Notes: generated by a model from the letters alone, not told the origin. DNA of 64,000 nt from Granulicoccus phenolivorans DSM 17626 = NBRC 107789 = JCM 15570 (GCF_000423085.1 NZ_AUHH01000016.1:20458-84457), one strand, 5' to 3'. Numbered from the stretch's first letter, positions 1 to 10,840 are shown. Translations and numbers: made by a program.

Positions 1-449
1 AGGAGTCCGCGGACGCCGACCTGCTGCTGCATGTGGTGGACGCCGCCGACCCGGATCCGGTCGGGCAGATCCGGGCGGTCCGCGACGTGCTCAACGACAT
101 CGACGCCGGCGGCGTACCGGAGCAGTTGGTGTTCAACAAGATCGACCGGCTGGATCCGGCACACGCCGGGGAGATCCTGCAGACCCTGCGGACCAACTAT
201 CCCGAGGCGCTGTTCGTCTCCGCGCGCACCGGCGAGGGGATCGCGCAGCTGCGCGCCCGGCTGGAGGAGCGGCTCCCGCGACCGGAGGTCGAGATCCGGG
301 CCCTGGTCCCGTACGCCCGCGGCGACCTGCTCGACGCGATCCACCGCGCCGGGGAGTTCATCACCCAGGAGCACACCGCCGACGGGACCCGGGTCGTTGC
401 CCGGGTGTATCCCGAGCTTGCGGCCGAATTCGAACCGTACGCCGAATAG
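1..449 (+). CDS. hflX: GTPase HflX, C-terminal part (cut by window edge)
   Basis: Reading frame is open from base 3 and ends with TAG at 447-449, so only the last ~148 residues are present. HflX is a ribosome-associated GTPase that splits or rescues stalled ribosomes. The visible part covers the end of the G domain: ADLLLHVVDAADPDP follows the G3 region, FNKIDRLD is the G4 motif (NKxD), and FVSARTGEGI is the G5 motif. A C-terminal beta-rich tail with VPYARGDLLDAIHRAGEF is typical of the family. No start or ribosome-binding site can be judged. A weak hairpin follows the stop. The assignment rests on motif order and the characteristic tail. Confidence 0.9.
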   Translation, partial: ESADADLLLHVVDAADPDPVGQIRAVRDVLNDIDAGGVPEQLVFNKIDRLDPAHAGEILQTLRTNYPEALFVSARTGEGIAQLRARLEERLPRPEVEIRALVPYARGDLLDAIHRAGEFITQEHTADGTRVVARVYPELAAEFEPYAE

Positions 450-458
450 CCCCGCGCG

Positions 459-475
459 GCCCCAATTCTGGGGGC
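459..475 (+). terminator. weak hairpin after hflX
   Basis: GCCCC, a short AT-rich loop, then GGGGC, starting 9 bases after the hflX stop. The stem is only five pairs and no T-run follows, so termination is uncertain. Confidence 0.3.
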
Positions 476-495
476 AGCCATCCGCGAATAGTTGT

Positions 496-2767
<2,272 letters not shown>

Positions 2768-2784
2768 GCGGCTAAGGTGTGCCG

Positions 2785-4815
2785 GTGACCAGCCTGCCCA
2801 GCCATCGTGACGTCCTTGCGGCAGCGATCGCCGAGATCGGCGGGAGTCCGCGCGAGGGGCAGCAGCAGATGGCCGACGCCGTGGCCACCGCGATGGACAC
2901 CGGTCAGCACCAGCTGATCCAGGCCGGCACCGGCACCGGCAAGTCCCTGGGCTACCTGGCCCCGGCGCTGATCCGGGCGGTCCAGCACCCGCAGGAGCGC
3001 ATCGTGGTCGCCACCGCGACCCTGGCGCTGCAGGCCCAGCTGGCGCACAAGGACATCCCGGCGGCCCTGGATGCGGTCGAGGAGGTCACCGGGCAGCGGC
3101 CCCGGGCCGAGATCCTCAAGGGTCGCAGCAACTACGCCTGTCTGCTCCGGATCCGCGACCAGGTGGCCGAGCAGGAGACGTTGTGGGGGCCGGCGCCGGC
3201 GCAGCCGGCCGCACCCGCTGCCGCGACCGGGGCGGGGGAGGCGGATTCGGCCCTCGGAGCGGAGGTACTGGCGCTGCGCACGTGGGCGGAGAGCCAGGCG
3301 AGCGAGGGCGGCCTCGCCGACCGGGACGACGCCCCGCCGCACGGGCAACGGGCCTGGAGCCAGGTCTCGGTCCCGGTCCGCGAATGCCTGGGGGCCCAGC
3401 GGTGCCCCTACGGGCAGGAATGCTTCGTGGAGGCGTCGCGGGACCGGGCGCGGCTGGCGGATCTGGTGGTCACCAATCATGCGCTGCTCGCGATCGACGC
3501 GATGCACGGTCACACCGCGCTGCCCGAGCACGACACCGTGATCATCGACGAGGCCCATGAGCTGATCTCGCGGGTCACCGGAGCCGCCTCGGCCGAGTTG
3601 TCGCCGATGATGGTGGAGCGGGTCGCCCGGCGGGCGATGGGCTGGCTCGAGGACGATGTCGCGCTGGACTTTCTCGAGGCCGGCGACGTGCTCCGGGTGG
3701 CCCTGGACAACGCGCCGCTGGCCCGGGTCACCGAGCACGATTCCGAGCCGGTACGCGCCTTCGAACAGCTCCGCGACATCGCCCGGCGCGCGGTGACGGG
3801 ACTCAGCGACAAGGTGCACAAGGACGAGGACCCCGAACGGCGGCAGGCCGGGGCCGCGGTCCAGGAGATCTTCGATGTCGCCGAACGCCTCGCCGGGCTG
3901 GCGGACCTGGACGTGGTCTACATCGCCGAACGCGAACGCGCCGGGCGTGAGGTGCGGGTCTCGCCGTTGAGCGTGGCCGGCCTGATGCGCGAACACGTGC
4001 TCGGCAACGCGACCACCGTGCTCACCTCCGCCACGTTGCAGTTGGGTGGGGACTTCGGCGCGGTGGCCGGCTCGGTCGGGCTGCGCCGCGACGAGCAGGC
4101 CGACCGGGCGCCGCAGGAACGGGTCGAGCCGGGCGCGGTGAGCTGGCGGGGTCTGGATGTCGGTTCCCCGTTCGACTACGGCAAGCAGGGCATCTGCTAT
4201 GTCGCCCGGCACCTGCCGCCGCCGGGTCGCGACGGCATCGCGGCGGCCACCCTGGCCGAGATCACCGAGCTCGTCTCGGCCGCGGGCGGGCGTACGCTCG
4301 GCCTGTTCGCCTCCCAGCGCTCGGCCCAGGCGGCTGCCGAGCACGTCCGCGCGGAACTGCCGGAGCTCAGCGTGCTGTGCCAGGGCGAGGCCCAACTTCC
4401 CGAACTGACCAAGCGCTTCATCGCCGAGCCGAGCACCAGCCTGTTCGGGACGCTATCGCTGTGGCAGGGCGTGGACGTGCCGGGGGAGACCTGCCAACTG
4501 GTGATCATCGACAAGATTCCCTTCCCGCGTCCCGACGACCCGCTGCTGCAGGCCCGGCAGCAGGCGGTGGCCGAAGCCGGCGGCAACGGCTTCATGAGCG
4601 TCGCGGCGACCCATGCCGCGCTGCTGCTGGCCCAGGGAGCCGGCCGGCTGATCCGCCGGCACACCGACCGGGGCGTGGTCGCAGTGCTGGATCCGCGCCT
4701 GGTCACCGCCCGGTACGGCGGATTCCTGCGGGCCTCGATGCCCGCCATGTGGATGACCACCGACCATGCGGTGGCGATCTCGGCGTTGCGCCGGCTGATC
4801 GGCGCGGTCGGCTGA
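2785..4815 (+). CDS. DinG/XPD-type ATP-dependent DNA helicase
   Basis: 676 residues. Superfamily 2 helicase: Walker A is AGTGTGKSLGYLAP, and the DEAH box appears in IIDEAHELI. Four cysteines between them (YACLL, and ECLGAQRCPYGQECF) match the iron-sulfur domain of the DinG/XPD/FancJ family. The C-terminal half carries LWQGVDVPGETCQLVIIDKIPFPRPDDP and the GRLIRRHTDRGVV motif VI. DinG unwinds 5'-overhang DNA, D-loops and RNA:DNA hybrids during repair. The GTG at 2785 is chosen: TAAGGT at 2773-2778 ends six bases upstream, which fits a leaderless transcript. An in-frame GTG at 2779 is the alternative. It sits next to lexA, but no SOS box is visible before it. Confidence 0.88.
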   Translation: MTSLPSHRDVLAAAIAEIGGSPREGQQQMADAVATAMDTGQHQLIQAGTGTGKSLGYLAPALIRAVQHPQERIVVATATLALQAQLAHKDIPAALDAVEEVTGQRPRAEILKGRSNYACLLRIRDQVAEQETLWGPAPAQPAAPAAATGAGEADSALGAEVLALRTWAESQASEGGLADRDDAPPHGQRAWSQVSVPVRECLGAQRCPYGQECFVEASRDRARLADLVVTNHALLAIDAMHGHTALPEHDTVIIDEAHELISRVTGAASAELSPMMVERVARRAMGWLEDDVALDFLEAGDVLRVALDNAPLARVTEHDSEPVRAFEQLRDIARRAVTGLSDKVHKDEDPERRQAGAAVQEIFDVAERLAGLADLDVVYIAERERAGREVRVSPLSVAGLMREHVLGNATTVLTSATLQLGGDFGAVAGSVGLRRDEQADRAPQERVEPGAVSWRGLDVGSPFDYGKQGICYVARHLPPPGRDGIAAATLAEITELVSAAGGRTLGLFASQRSAQAAAEHVRAELPELSVLCQGEAQLPELTKRFIAEPSTSLFGTLSLWQGVDVPGETCQLVIIDKIPFPRPDDPLLQARQQAVAEAGGNGFMSVAATHAALLLAQGAGRLIRRHTDRGVVAVLDPRLVTARYGGFLRASMPAMWMTTDHAVAISALRRLIGAVG

Positions 4816-4872
4816 CCCACTCGGGCGTCCCCGCGGGGCGTGCCCAGCTCATGGACCGGGCCGCCGACCCGT

Positions 4873-5727
4873 TCAGATCCGCCGCAGAACCGTGACGACC
4901 TTGCCCAGGATGCGGGCGTCGTTGCCGTCGATCGGGTCGTAGTTCGGGTTGTGCGGGAGCAACCACACCTGCCCCGCGGTGCGCTTGAAGGTCTTGACCG
5001 TCGCTTCGTCGTCCAACAGGGCGGCCACGATGTCGCCGTTCTCGGCATCGGGCTGCTGGCGGACCACGACCCAGTCGCCGTCGCAGATGGCTGCCTCGAT
5101 CATCGAGTCGCCGCGCACCTCGAGCAGGAACAGGGTCCCCTCGCCGACCAACTGCTTGGGCAGCGCGAAGACGTCCTCCACCTGCTGCTCGGCCAGAATC
5201 GGCCCACCGGCGGCGATCCGACCCAGCACCGGGACATGCACCGGCGCGGGCAACCGCTCCGCGTCGTCGCTGGGCAACGGGCTGTCCGCAGCGGTCGCGG
5301 TATGGGTGCTGTCGGGCAGCAGGACCTCCAGGGCGCGCGGACGGTTCGGATCCCGTCGCAGGAATCCCTTCTGCTCGAGGACCCGGAGCTGGTGCGCCAC
5401 CGACGAGGAGGACGCCAGCCCCACGGCCTGGCCCATCTCGCGGATGCTGGGCGGGTAGCCCCGGCCCTCGACGCTCTCCCGAACCACCTCCAGAATCCTT
5501 CGTTGCCGCGGGGTCAGGCCGCTCGGGTCGGGCGGACCGTCGGGCAGGGACAGCACCGTGGCCTCTCCGCGGGCGTGCTCGCTGGCCGCGGAGGCGGCCG
5601 CCAACTGGGCCGCCACATCTTCCTTGCGGGGTCGACCGCGGCGGCGGGCAGGTCGGGTCGGGGAATCCTCGGGGGCGGGGTCGCTGGTCGCGGAGGAGGG
5701 GGGTGGGGTACCGATCTCATCTGCCAT
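4873..5727 (-). CDS. lexA: LexA, SOS repressor and self-cleaving protease
   Basis: 284 residues. Residues 70-125 form the winged helix ([28 protein letters not shown]). The Ala173-Gly174 cleavage site lies in GRIAAGGPI, the nucleophile is Ser208 in RGDSM, and the general base is Lys245 in EATVKTF. RecA filaments trigger autocleavage and release the SOS regulon. The protein is longer than the usual 200-240 residues because of a ~68-residue N-terminal extension containing [10 protein letters not shown], an AT-hook-like stretch; a downstream start would shorten it. A 14-of-16 SOS box lies 32 bp upstream, consistent with autorepression. It is divergent from an SOS-controlled membrane protein gene. 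Confidence 0.97.
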   Translation of the reverse strand: MADEIGTPPPSSATSDPAPEDSPTRPARRRGRPRKEDVAAQLAAASAASEHARGEATVLSLPDGPPDPSGLTPRQRRILEVVRESVEGRGYPPSIREMGQAVGLASSSSVAHQLRVLEQKGFLRRDPNRPRALEVLLPDSTHTATAADSPLPSDDAERLPAPVHVPVLGRIAAGGPILAEQQVEDVFALPKQLVGEGTLFLLEVRGDSMIEAAICDGDWVVVRQQPDAENGDIVAALLDDEATVKTFKRTAGQVWLLPHNPNYDPIDGNDARILGKVVTVLRRI

Positions 5728-5758
5728 GGCAACACCCTAGAGCCTGCCTCCGACAGAT

Positions 5759-5774
5759 TCAAACATCTGTTCGA
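5759..5774 (-). promoter_or_regulatory. SOS box of lexA
   Basis: TCAAACATCTGTTCGA matches the actinobacterial LexA operator TCGAACRNRYGTTCGA at 14 of 16 positions and lies 32 bp before the lexA start. The lower match compared with the neighbouring box predicts weaker repression of lexA itself. Confidence 0.8.
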
Positions 5775-5886
5775 CGTGTCGGTCGAGAATTCAGGGGCGG
5801 GACGGCGACGTGCAAAAAGTGTCAGTGGCGTGCTGTTGGCTCACGGGTGTCGGCAATCCGTCCGGCGACGGACTTGCGATTCGGTC

Positions 5887-5938
5887 TTGCGTTCGATTCG
5901 GAAGTTCGGTAGACATGTCGTATCGAACACGCGTTCGA
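5887..5938 (+). promoter_or_regulatory. promoter and perfect SOS box of the small membrane protein gene
   Basis: TTGCGT (5887-5892) and TAGACA (5910-5915) are spaced 17 bp. TCGAACACGCGTTCGA at 5923-5938 fits the LexA consensus at every position and would overlap the transcription start. The downstream gene should therefore be tightly repressed until DNA damage. Confidence 0.8.
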
Positions 5939-5985
5939 TCCGGCGGTGGCTCCGGTCACGGTCCACGAACACCCAGGAGGATTCC

Positions 5986-6429
5986 ATGAGCGCAGTACTG
6001 ACCAGCAGGCCGATCGTCCGCACCGACGTGGCTGTTGTGGGGTCGTGCACCGGGCGGGACCGGCGGTCCCGGGAGCTGCGTCCGGTCCGAGACGCACGGG
6101 TGACCCGGGAGCTGCGGGCGACCCGCGCCTCCGCCGACCCGGTCCGCCGGAGCTCGGCTCCGCGGGTGGCCACGGCCGCGGCCGGGTGTCGGGTGCAGCG
6201 CCCGGTGCGTCCGGTGGCCGTGGCGGCGGAGGCCGCCGGCCCCTCGGAGTTGTCGCTGAAGCTGATCCTGGGCACCTTCGCGCTGCTGGTGATCGTCGGG
6301 GTCTTCTGTGTGGTCTCGACCGCGCTGCAGGTGACTGCCGACCCGGGGGAGCAGGGTGCCCCCGCGCTCGGTGCGGGGACTGCGCCCGTGGCCGGCGTGA
6401 TTGCCGGCGCGGGCACAATGGCAGGGTGA
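5986..6429 (+). CDS. SOS-controlled single-pass membrane protein, ChiZ/DivS-like without LysM
   Basis: 147 residues from an ATG preceded by AGGAGG. The first ~88 residues are cytoplasmic-looking, with about 18 arginines and almost no hydrophobic clusters. One transmembrane helix follows (LILGTFALLVIVGVFCVVS, about residues 92-110), then a ~35-residue Gly/Ala-rich tail. No LysM or enzyme domain is present. Its place between divergent lexA and nrdR is that of M. tuberculosis chiZ (Rv2719c) and Corynebacterium divS, SOS-induced inhibitors of division. ChiZ also has an Arg-rich disordered N-terminus and one helix. With a perfect SOS box upstream, a damage-induced division-blocking role is likely but inferred. 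The stop overlaps the next gene's GTG. Confidence 0.75.
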   Translation: MSAVLTSRPIVRTDVAVVGSCTGRDRRSRELRPVRDARVTRELRATRASADPVRRSSAPRVATAAAGCRVQRPVRPVAVAAEAAGPSELSLKLILGTFALLVIVGVFCVVSTALQVTADPGEQGAPALGAGTAPVAGVIAGAGTMAG

Positions 6430-6854
6430 CCCCTGCGCCCGATCCCACCGCGGTGGCCCTGACCCGCGGACTGGCGCGGCTGGGGTGGTTGAGCCTGTTC
6501 GGGGGCACCTGTGTGCTGGCAGGCGGGGTCTATGCGGTGACCGGCCACGGGATTCCGTGCCCGGTGCTGCATCTGACCGGGCTGTTGTGCCCGGTCTGCG
6601 GTTCGTCCCGGATGGGGGTTGCGCTGCTCCACGGTGATGTGGCGGCGGCCTGGGCGTGGAACCCCTTCATGCTGCTGCTCGCCGCGGCGTTGGCGGCGCT
6701 GTACGGGTGGACCCTGATCCGCGTGCTGCAGCGGCGCCCCGCGAATCTCCCCGGAGTGCTGGGAGAGCTCGATCGTCGGCCGACCTGGCAGGTCCTCCTC
6801 GGCGTGGTCCTGATCGGTGTCGTGTTCGCCGTCGGGCGCAACCTGCTGCGCTGA
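6426..6854 (+). CDS. DUF2752 membrane protein
   Basis: 142 residues, starting at a GTG that overlaps the previous stop (GTGA). It has three or four hydrophobic segments. The DUF2752 signature is present: C-P-x-L-H-L-T-G-L-L-C-P-x-C-G-S-S-R near residues 46-62, followed by HGDVAAAWAWNPF. The paired cysteines may bind metal or form a disulfide; no function is established for the family. CACAAT at 6414-6419, six bases before the GTG, could drive a separate leaderless transcript, but overlap with the SOS-controlled gene suggests at least partial co-expression. Whether it belongs to the damage response is open. Confidence 0.8.
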   Translation: MTPAPDPTAVALTRGLARLGWLSLFGGTCVLAGGVYAVTGHGIPCPVLHLTGLLCPVCGSSRMGVALLHGDVAAAWAWNPFMLLLAAALAALYGWTLIRVLQRRPANLPGVLGELDRRPTWQVLLGVVLIGVVFAVGRNLLR

Positions 6855-7067
6855 GTGGGCGCCACCGCGGCGGACCCGGTTCGGCCGCCCCCGGCCGCGG
6901 TGAATCCCTGCGGTAGTCGGGCCGCGCCCCTGGATGGCCCGGGGGGCCTGCTGTGCCCGAGTGAACGCCGGCGGCGCCGGCGAACTGCTGCCCCGGTCCC
7001 GGCGGGTCGGGCCGTGGTCCCCGCAAAGTCAGGGCAGGGGTCGGTTCGGCCGCGCCCGGTGTGCCTC

Positions 7068-7125
7068 TTGATCTTGTGGTTGCAGAGTCCTAAGCTACCC
7101 ATATCTAGTAGTTACACCTATGTGT
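7068..7125 (+). promoter_or_regulatory. nrdRJ promoter with candidate NrdR operator
   Basis: TTGATC (7068-7073) and TAAGCT (7091-7096) are separated by exactly 17 bp. Immediately downstream are ATATCTAGT (7101-7109) and the palindrome ACACCTATGTGT (7114-7125), which resemble paired NrdR boxes (consensus near ACACWATATAT). NrdR with dATP bound would repress here. Promoter confidence is good; operator assignment is tentative. Confidence 0.6.
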
Positions 7126-7126
7126 T

Positions 7127-7202
7127 TCATCCACAGGTTGTGGTCACTCATCAACAGGATGTGCACAGGCCGATCACAGGGTTATCCCCAGAATTGCCCA
7201 CA
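7127..7202 (+). promoter_or_regulatory. cluster of DnaA-box-like nonamers upstream of nrdR
   Basis: TCATCCACA (7127-7135), TTATCCCCA (7182-7190) and TTGCCCACA (7194-7202) each differ by one or two bases from TTATCCACA or TTGTCCACA. DnaA is known to regulate nrdAB in Escherichia coli. Three near-matches within 76 bp are suggestive of DnaA control of dNTP supply here. Confidence 0.4.
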
Positions 7203-7246
7203 CTCGCCGGGCGGATCGGCCTCGGACAGGCTCGAAGGAGGGGTTT

Positions 7247-7792
7247 ATGCACTGCCCGTACTGCCGTCACGCCGACTCCCGGGTCCTCGACTCCCGCGCG
7301 GTGGAGGACGGCTGCGCGATCCGTCGGCGGCGGCAATGCCTCGCCTGCGAGCGCCGGTTCACCACCGTCGAGCAGATCCAGTTGATGGTCGTCAAGCGTT
7401 CCGGAGTGGCCGAGCCGTTCAATCGCGACAAGGTGATCAACGGCGTACGCAAGGCCTGCAAGGGTCGCCCGGTCACCGAGGAGCAGTTGGCTCGGCTCGG
7501 GCAGATCGTGGAAGCCGACCTGCGTGCCTCCGGGATGTCCGAGATCCCCGCCGACGAGATCGGGGTGGTCATCCTCGGGCCGCTGCGGGAACTCGACCAG
7601 GTGGCGTACCTGCGCTTCGCCAGTGTCTATCGCCAGTTCGAGTCGGTCGAGGACTTCGAATCCGAGATTCGCACCCTGCGGGAGAATCCGCACCACCTCA
7701 GTGAACAAGCTCCGCTGATCACGCTGCCGCGGCCACGTCCGGCCGGTCGGAACGCAGCGAAGAACCCCAGAGCCACCACGTCGCAGGCCTGA
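7247..7792 (+). CDS. nrdR: NrdR, ribonucleotide reductase repressor
   Basis: 181 residues; AAGGAGG ends six bases before the ATG. The N-terminus is a zinc ribbon: HCPYC at residues 2-6 and CLAC at 31-34. An ATP-cone follows ([24 protein letters not shown] to about residue 140), with [21 protein letters not shown] as the usual end of the cone. NrdR senses ATP/dATP and represses nrd operons. The last ~30 residues are a basic, proline-rich tail longer than in most NrdR proteins. It is followed 58 bp downstream by nrdJ, its presumed target, in what looks like one transcription unit. Confidence 0.97.
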   Translation: MHCPYCRHADSRVLDSRAVEDGCAIRRRRQCLACERRFTTVEQIQLMVVKRSGVAEPFNRDKVINGVRKACKGRPVTEEQLARLGQIVEADLRASGMSEIPADEIGVVILGPLRELDQVAYLRFASVYRQFESVEDFESEIRTLRENPHHLSEQAPLITLPRPRPAGRNAAKNPRATTSQA

Positions 7793-7850
7793 CCGCCGGG
7801 CGCATCACCCCATTCACCCGCCAACTATCAGCAGATCGGAAGGCCCCGTC

Positions 7851-10760
7851 ATGACTGAAACTGCCCGTTCATCCGCGCGCAAGCCCCGTGCCAAGGGGCT
7901 GAAGATCGACCGCGTGTTCACCACCGCCGGCGTCCACCCCTACGACGAGGTCACCTGGGAGCGGCGCGATGTCGTCCAGACCAACTGGAAGACCGGCGAG
8001 ACCGTCTTCGAACAGCGCGGGGTGGAGTTTCCCGAGGACTGGTCGCTGAACGCGACCACCATCGTGACCAGCAAGTACTTCCGCGGTGCGCTGGGCACCG
8101 ATGCCCGGGAATCCAGCCTGCGCCAGCTGATCGACCGGGTCGTCGGCAAGTACCGCGACGCCGGTGAGGAGTACGGCTACTTCGCGACCACCGCCGACGC
8201 CGACATCTTCGCCGCCGAGCTCACCTGGATGCTGCTGCACCAGGTCTTCTCCTTCAACTCCCCGGTCTGGTTCAACGTCGGCACCCCGTCGCCGCAGCAG
8301 GTCAGCGCCTGCTTCATCCTGTCGGTCGACGACTCGATGGAGTCGATCCTGAACTGGTACCGCGAAGAGGGCTTCATCTTCAAGGGCGGCTCGGGCGCCG
8401 GGCTGAACCTGTCCCGGATCCGGTCGTCGAAGGAACTGCTGTCCTCCGGCGGCACCGCGTCCGGCCCGGTGTCGTTCATGCGTGGCGCCGACGCCTCGGC
8501 GGGCACGATCAAGTCCGGTGGGGCCACCCGCCGGGCCGCCAAGATGGTCGTGCTGGATGTGGATCACCCCGACATCGAGGAGTTCATCGAGACCAAGGCG
8601 CGCGAGGAGGACAAGATCCGCGCCCTGCGGGACGCAGGCTTCGACATGGACCTGGGCGGCAAGGACATCACCTCGGTGCAGTACCAGAACGCCAACAACT
8701 CCGTGCGGGTCACCGATGAGTTCATGAACGCCGTCGAGGACGGCACCGACTTCGCGCTGCGTTCGCGCACCGACAACTCGGTGATCGAGCGGATCGATGC
8801 CGCCGACCTGTTCACCAAGATGGCGAAGGCCGCCTGGGAGTGCGCCGATCCCGGCATCCAGTACGACGACACGATCAACGACTGGCACACCAACCCCGAG
8901 TCCGGACGGATCACCGCGTCCAACCCGTGCTCGGAGTACATGTCGCTGGACAACTCCTCGTGCAACCTGGCCAGCCTCAACCTGCTGAAGTTCCTCAACG
9001 ACGACGGCTCCTTCGATGTCGAGACCTTCGCCAAGGCCGTGGAGTTCATCATCACCGCGATGGACATCTCCATCTGCTTCGCCGATTTCCCGACCGAGGC
9101 CATCGGCCGGACCACCCGCGACTACCGGCAGCTCGGCATCGGGTACGCCAACCTGGGGGCGCTGCTGATGGCCACCGGGCACGGCTACGACTCCGAGGGA
9201 GGCCGGGCCGTGGCCGCGGCGATCACCTCGCTGATGACCGCAACGGCGTACCGTCGCTCGGCCGAGCTGGCCGCCGTGGTGGGTCCGTACGCCGGGTACG
9301 CCCGTAACGCCGACGCGCACAAGCGGGTGATGCGCAAGCATCAGGCGGCCAACGACGCCCTGCGGCCGCTGTCGGCGATGGACACCCCGATCCGCGACGC
9401 GGCGACCAAGGAATGGGACCAGGTCATCGCACTGGGCGGCAGCAACGGCTTCCGCAACGCCCAGGCCTCGCTGCTCGCCCCGACCGGCACCATCGGCTTC
9501 ATGATGGACTGCGACACCACCGGCATCGAGCCGGACTTCTCGCTGGTCAAGTTCAAGAAGCTGGTCGGCGGCGGCTCGATGCAGATCGTCAACCAGACCA
9601 TTCCGCGCGCGCTGGCCCGGCTCGGGTACGCCGCGGAGACCGTCGAGGCGATCGTGGAATACATCGCCGAGCACGGTCACGTGATCGATGCGCCCGGGCT
9701 GAAGTCCGAGCACTACGAGGTCTTCGACACCGCGATGGGCGAGCGCGCGATCAAGCCGATGGGGCACGTCCGGATGATGGCCGCGGTCCAGCCGTTCCTG
9801 TCCGGCGCGATCTCCAAGACCGTCAACCTGCCCGAGAGCGCCACCGTGGAGGACATCGCCGATGTCTACCTGCAGGGCTGGAAGCTCGGGCTGAAGGCGC
9901 TGGCGGTCTACCGCGACAACTGCAAGGTCGGTCAGCCGCTGTCGGACGGCAAGAAGAAGAAGGAGGAGGTCAAGGCCGCGGCGCCGGCTCCGGTGGTGGA
10001 GTACAAGCCGCGCCGCAAGCGGCTGCCGAAGTCGCGTCCCTCGCAGACCACCTCCTTCACCGTGGGCGGAGCCGAGGGCTACCTGACCGCCGGCTCCTAC
10101 AACGACGGCGGGCTGGGCGAGGTCTTCATCAAGCTCGGCAAGCAGGGCTCGACCCTGGCCGGGGTGATGGATGCGTTCTCCATCGCTCTGTCGATCGCGC
10201 TGCAGTACGGGGTGCCGCTGGAGACCTACGTCCAGAAGTTCACCAACATGAAGTTCGAGCCGGCCGGGATGACCGACGATCCGGACATCCGGATGGCTCA
10301 GTCGCTGATCGACTACATCTTCCGCCGCCTGGCGCTGGACTACCTGTCCTTCGACGAGCGGGCCGATCTGGGGATCTACACCGCCACCGAGCGGGCGCAC
10401 TACGTCCAGACCGGGTCCTACCGGCCGGAGGAGGAGGAACCGCTGCCGCTGGAGGGTGACTTCGCCGATCCGGAAGCCGCCGATCCGGAGCAGGAGGCGC
10501 TGCCGACTCCCCGGGTGGTCCGGACCGAGACCGCGACGCCGGCCCAGTCCGCCGGGAGCAAGCCGGTCACCGACCGGCCGGTTGCCGGCAAGGTGGGCGC
10601 CCGCCCGGTCGGGGAGGCCCACACCACCGCCGAACTGCTCGAATCGCTGACCGGGGGCACGGTCGATGCCCCGCTGTGCCTCACCTGCGGCACCAAGATG
10701 CGGCCCTCGGGCTCGTGCTACGTCTGCGAGGGCTGTGGCTCGACCAGCGGCTGCAGCTGA
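7851..10760 (+). CDS. nrdJ: adenosylcobalamin-dependent (class II) ribonucleotide reductase
   Basis: 969 residues; reduces ribonucleotides to deoxyribonucleotides using a B12-derived radical, with or without oxygen. Visible features include the substrate-site FNSPVWFNVG and QVSACFIL with an active-site cysteine, NPCSEYMSLDNSSCNLASLNL in mid-protein carrying the radical/partner Cys and Glu, and the phosphate-binding PTGTIGFMMDCDTTGIEP. A lysine-rich linker (KKKKEEVKAAAP, about residue 700) leads to the C-terminal domain. The tail ends in a zinc-ribbon-like CLTCGTK...CYVCEGCGSTSGCS (about residues 942-969), presumably the redox-active reactivation segment. GGAAGG precedes the ATG. No class I reductase is visible here. 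Confidence 0.97.
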   Translation: MTETARSSARKPRAKGLKIDRVFTTAGVHPYDEVTWERRDVVQTNWKTGETVFEQRGVEFPEDWSLNATTIVTSKYFRGALGTDARESSLRQLIDRVVGKYRDAGEEYGYFATTADADIFAAELTWMLLHQVFSFNSPVWFNVGTPSPQQVSACFILSVDDSMESILNWYREEGFIFKGGSGAGLNLSRIRSSKELLSSGGTASGPVSFMRGADASAGTIKSGGATRRAAKMVVLDVDHPDIEEFIETKAREEDKIRALRDAGFDMDLGGKDITSVQYQNANNSVRVTDEFMNAVEDGTDFALRSRTDNSVIERIDAADLFTKMAKAAWECADPGIQYDDTINDWHTNPESGRITASNPCSEYMSLDNSSCNLASLNLLKFLNDDGSFDVETFAKAVEFIITAMDISICFADFPTEAIGRTTRDYRQLGIGYANLGALLMATGHGYDSEGGRAVAAAITSLMTATAYRRSAELAAVVGPYAGYARNADAHKRVMRKHQAANDALRPLSAMDTPIRDAATKEWDQVIALGGSNGFRNAQASLLAPTGTIGFMMDCDTTGIEPDFSLVKFKKLVGGGSMQIVNQTIPRALARLGYAAETVEAIVEYIAEHGHVIDAPGLKSEHYEVFDTAMGERAIKPMGHVRMMAAVQPFLSGAISKTVNLPESATVEDIADVYLQGWKLGLKALAVYRDNCKVGQPLSDGKKKKEEVKAAAPAPVVEYKPRRKRLPKSRPSQTTSFTVGGAEGYLTAGSYNDGGLGEVFIKLGKQGSTLAGVMDAFSIALSIALQYGVPLETYVQKFTNMKFEPAGMTDDPDIRMAQSLIDYIFRRLALDYLSFDERADLGIYTATERAHYVQTGSYRPEEEEPLPLEGDFADPEAADPEQEALPTPRVVRTETATPAQSAGSKPVTDRPVAGKVGARPVGEAHTTAELLESLTGGTVDAPLCLTCGTKMRPSGSCYVCEGCGSTSGCS

Positions 10761-10778
10761 GCCGTACCGGAACCGAAA

Positions 10779-10816
10779 CGCCGAGGGGGCGGAGCAGCAG
10801 CTCCGCCCCCTCGGCG
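10779..10816. terminator. bidirectional terminator between nrdJ and the collagen-like gene
   Basis: A perfect 16-bp inverted repeat (CGCCGAGGGGGCGGAG and its complement) flanks a CAGCAG loop between two converging genes. There is no long T-run, as is common in high-GC actinobacteria. Confidence 0.85.
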
Positions 10817-10840
10817 TTCGGGCAGGTGGATCAGGATCGC

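Larger units (their letters stand above)
6855..7246. other. 392-bp intergenic region before nrdR
   Basis: The left half (to about 7060) is GC-rich with nothing recognisable. The right half is distinctly AT-richer and holds the nrdR promoter, a candidate NrdR operator and several DnaA-box-like nonamers, listed separately. No cobalamin riboswitch was seen, although the operon encodes a B12-dependent enzyme. Confidence 0.6.

Noticed and set aside
4824..4846. terminator between the DinG-type gene and lexA
   Set aside because: Only a short CCCCGCGGGG palindrome is present, too weak to call.
7793..7850. cobalamin riboswitch before nrdJ
   Set aside because: The 58-bp gap is too short, and no B12-box was found in the nrdR leader either.
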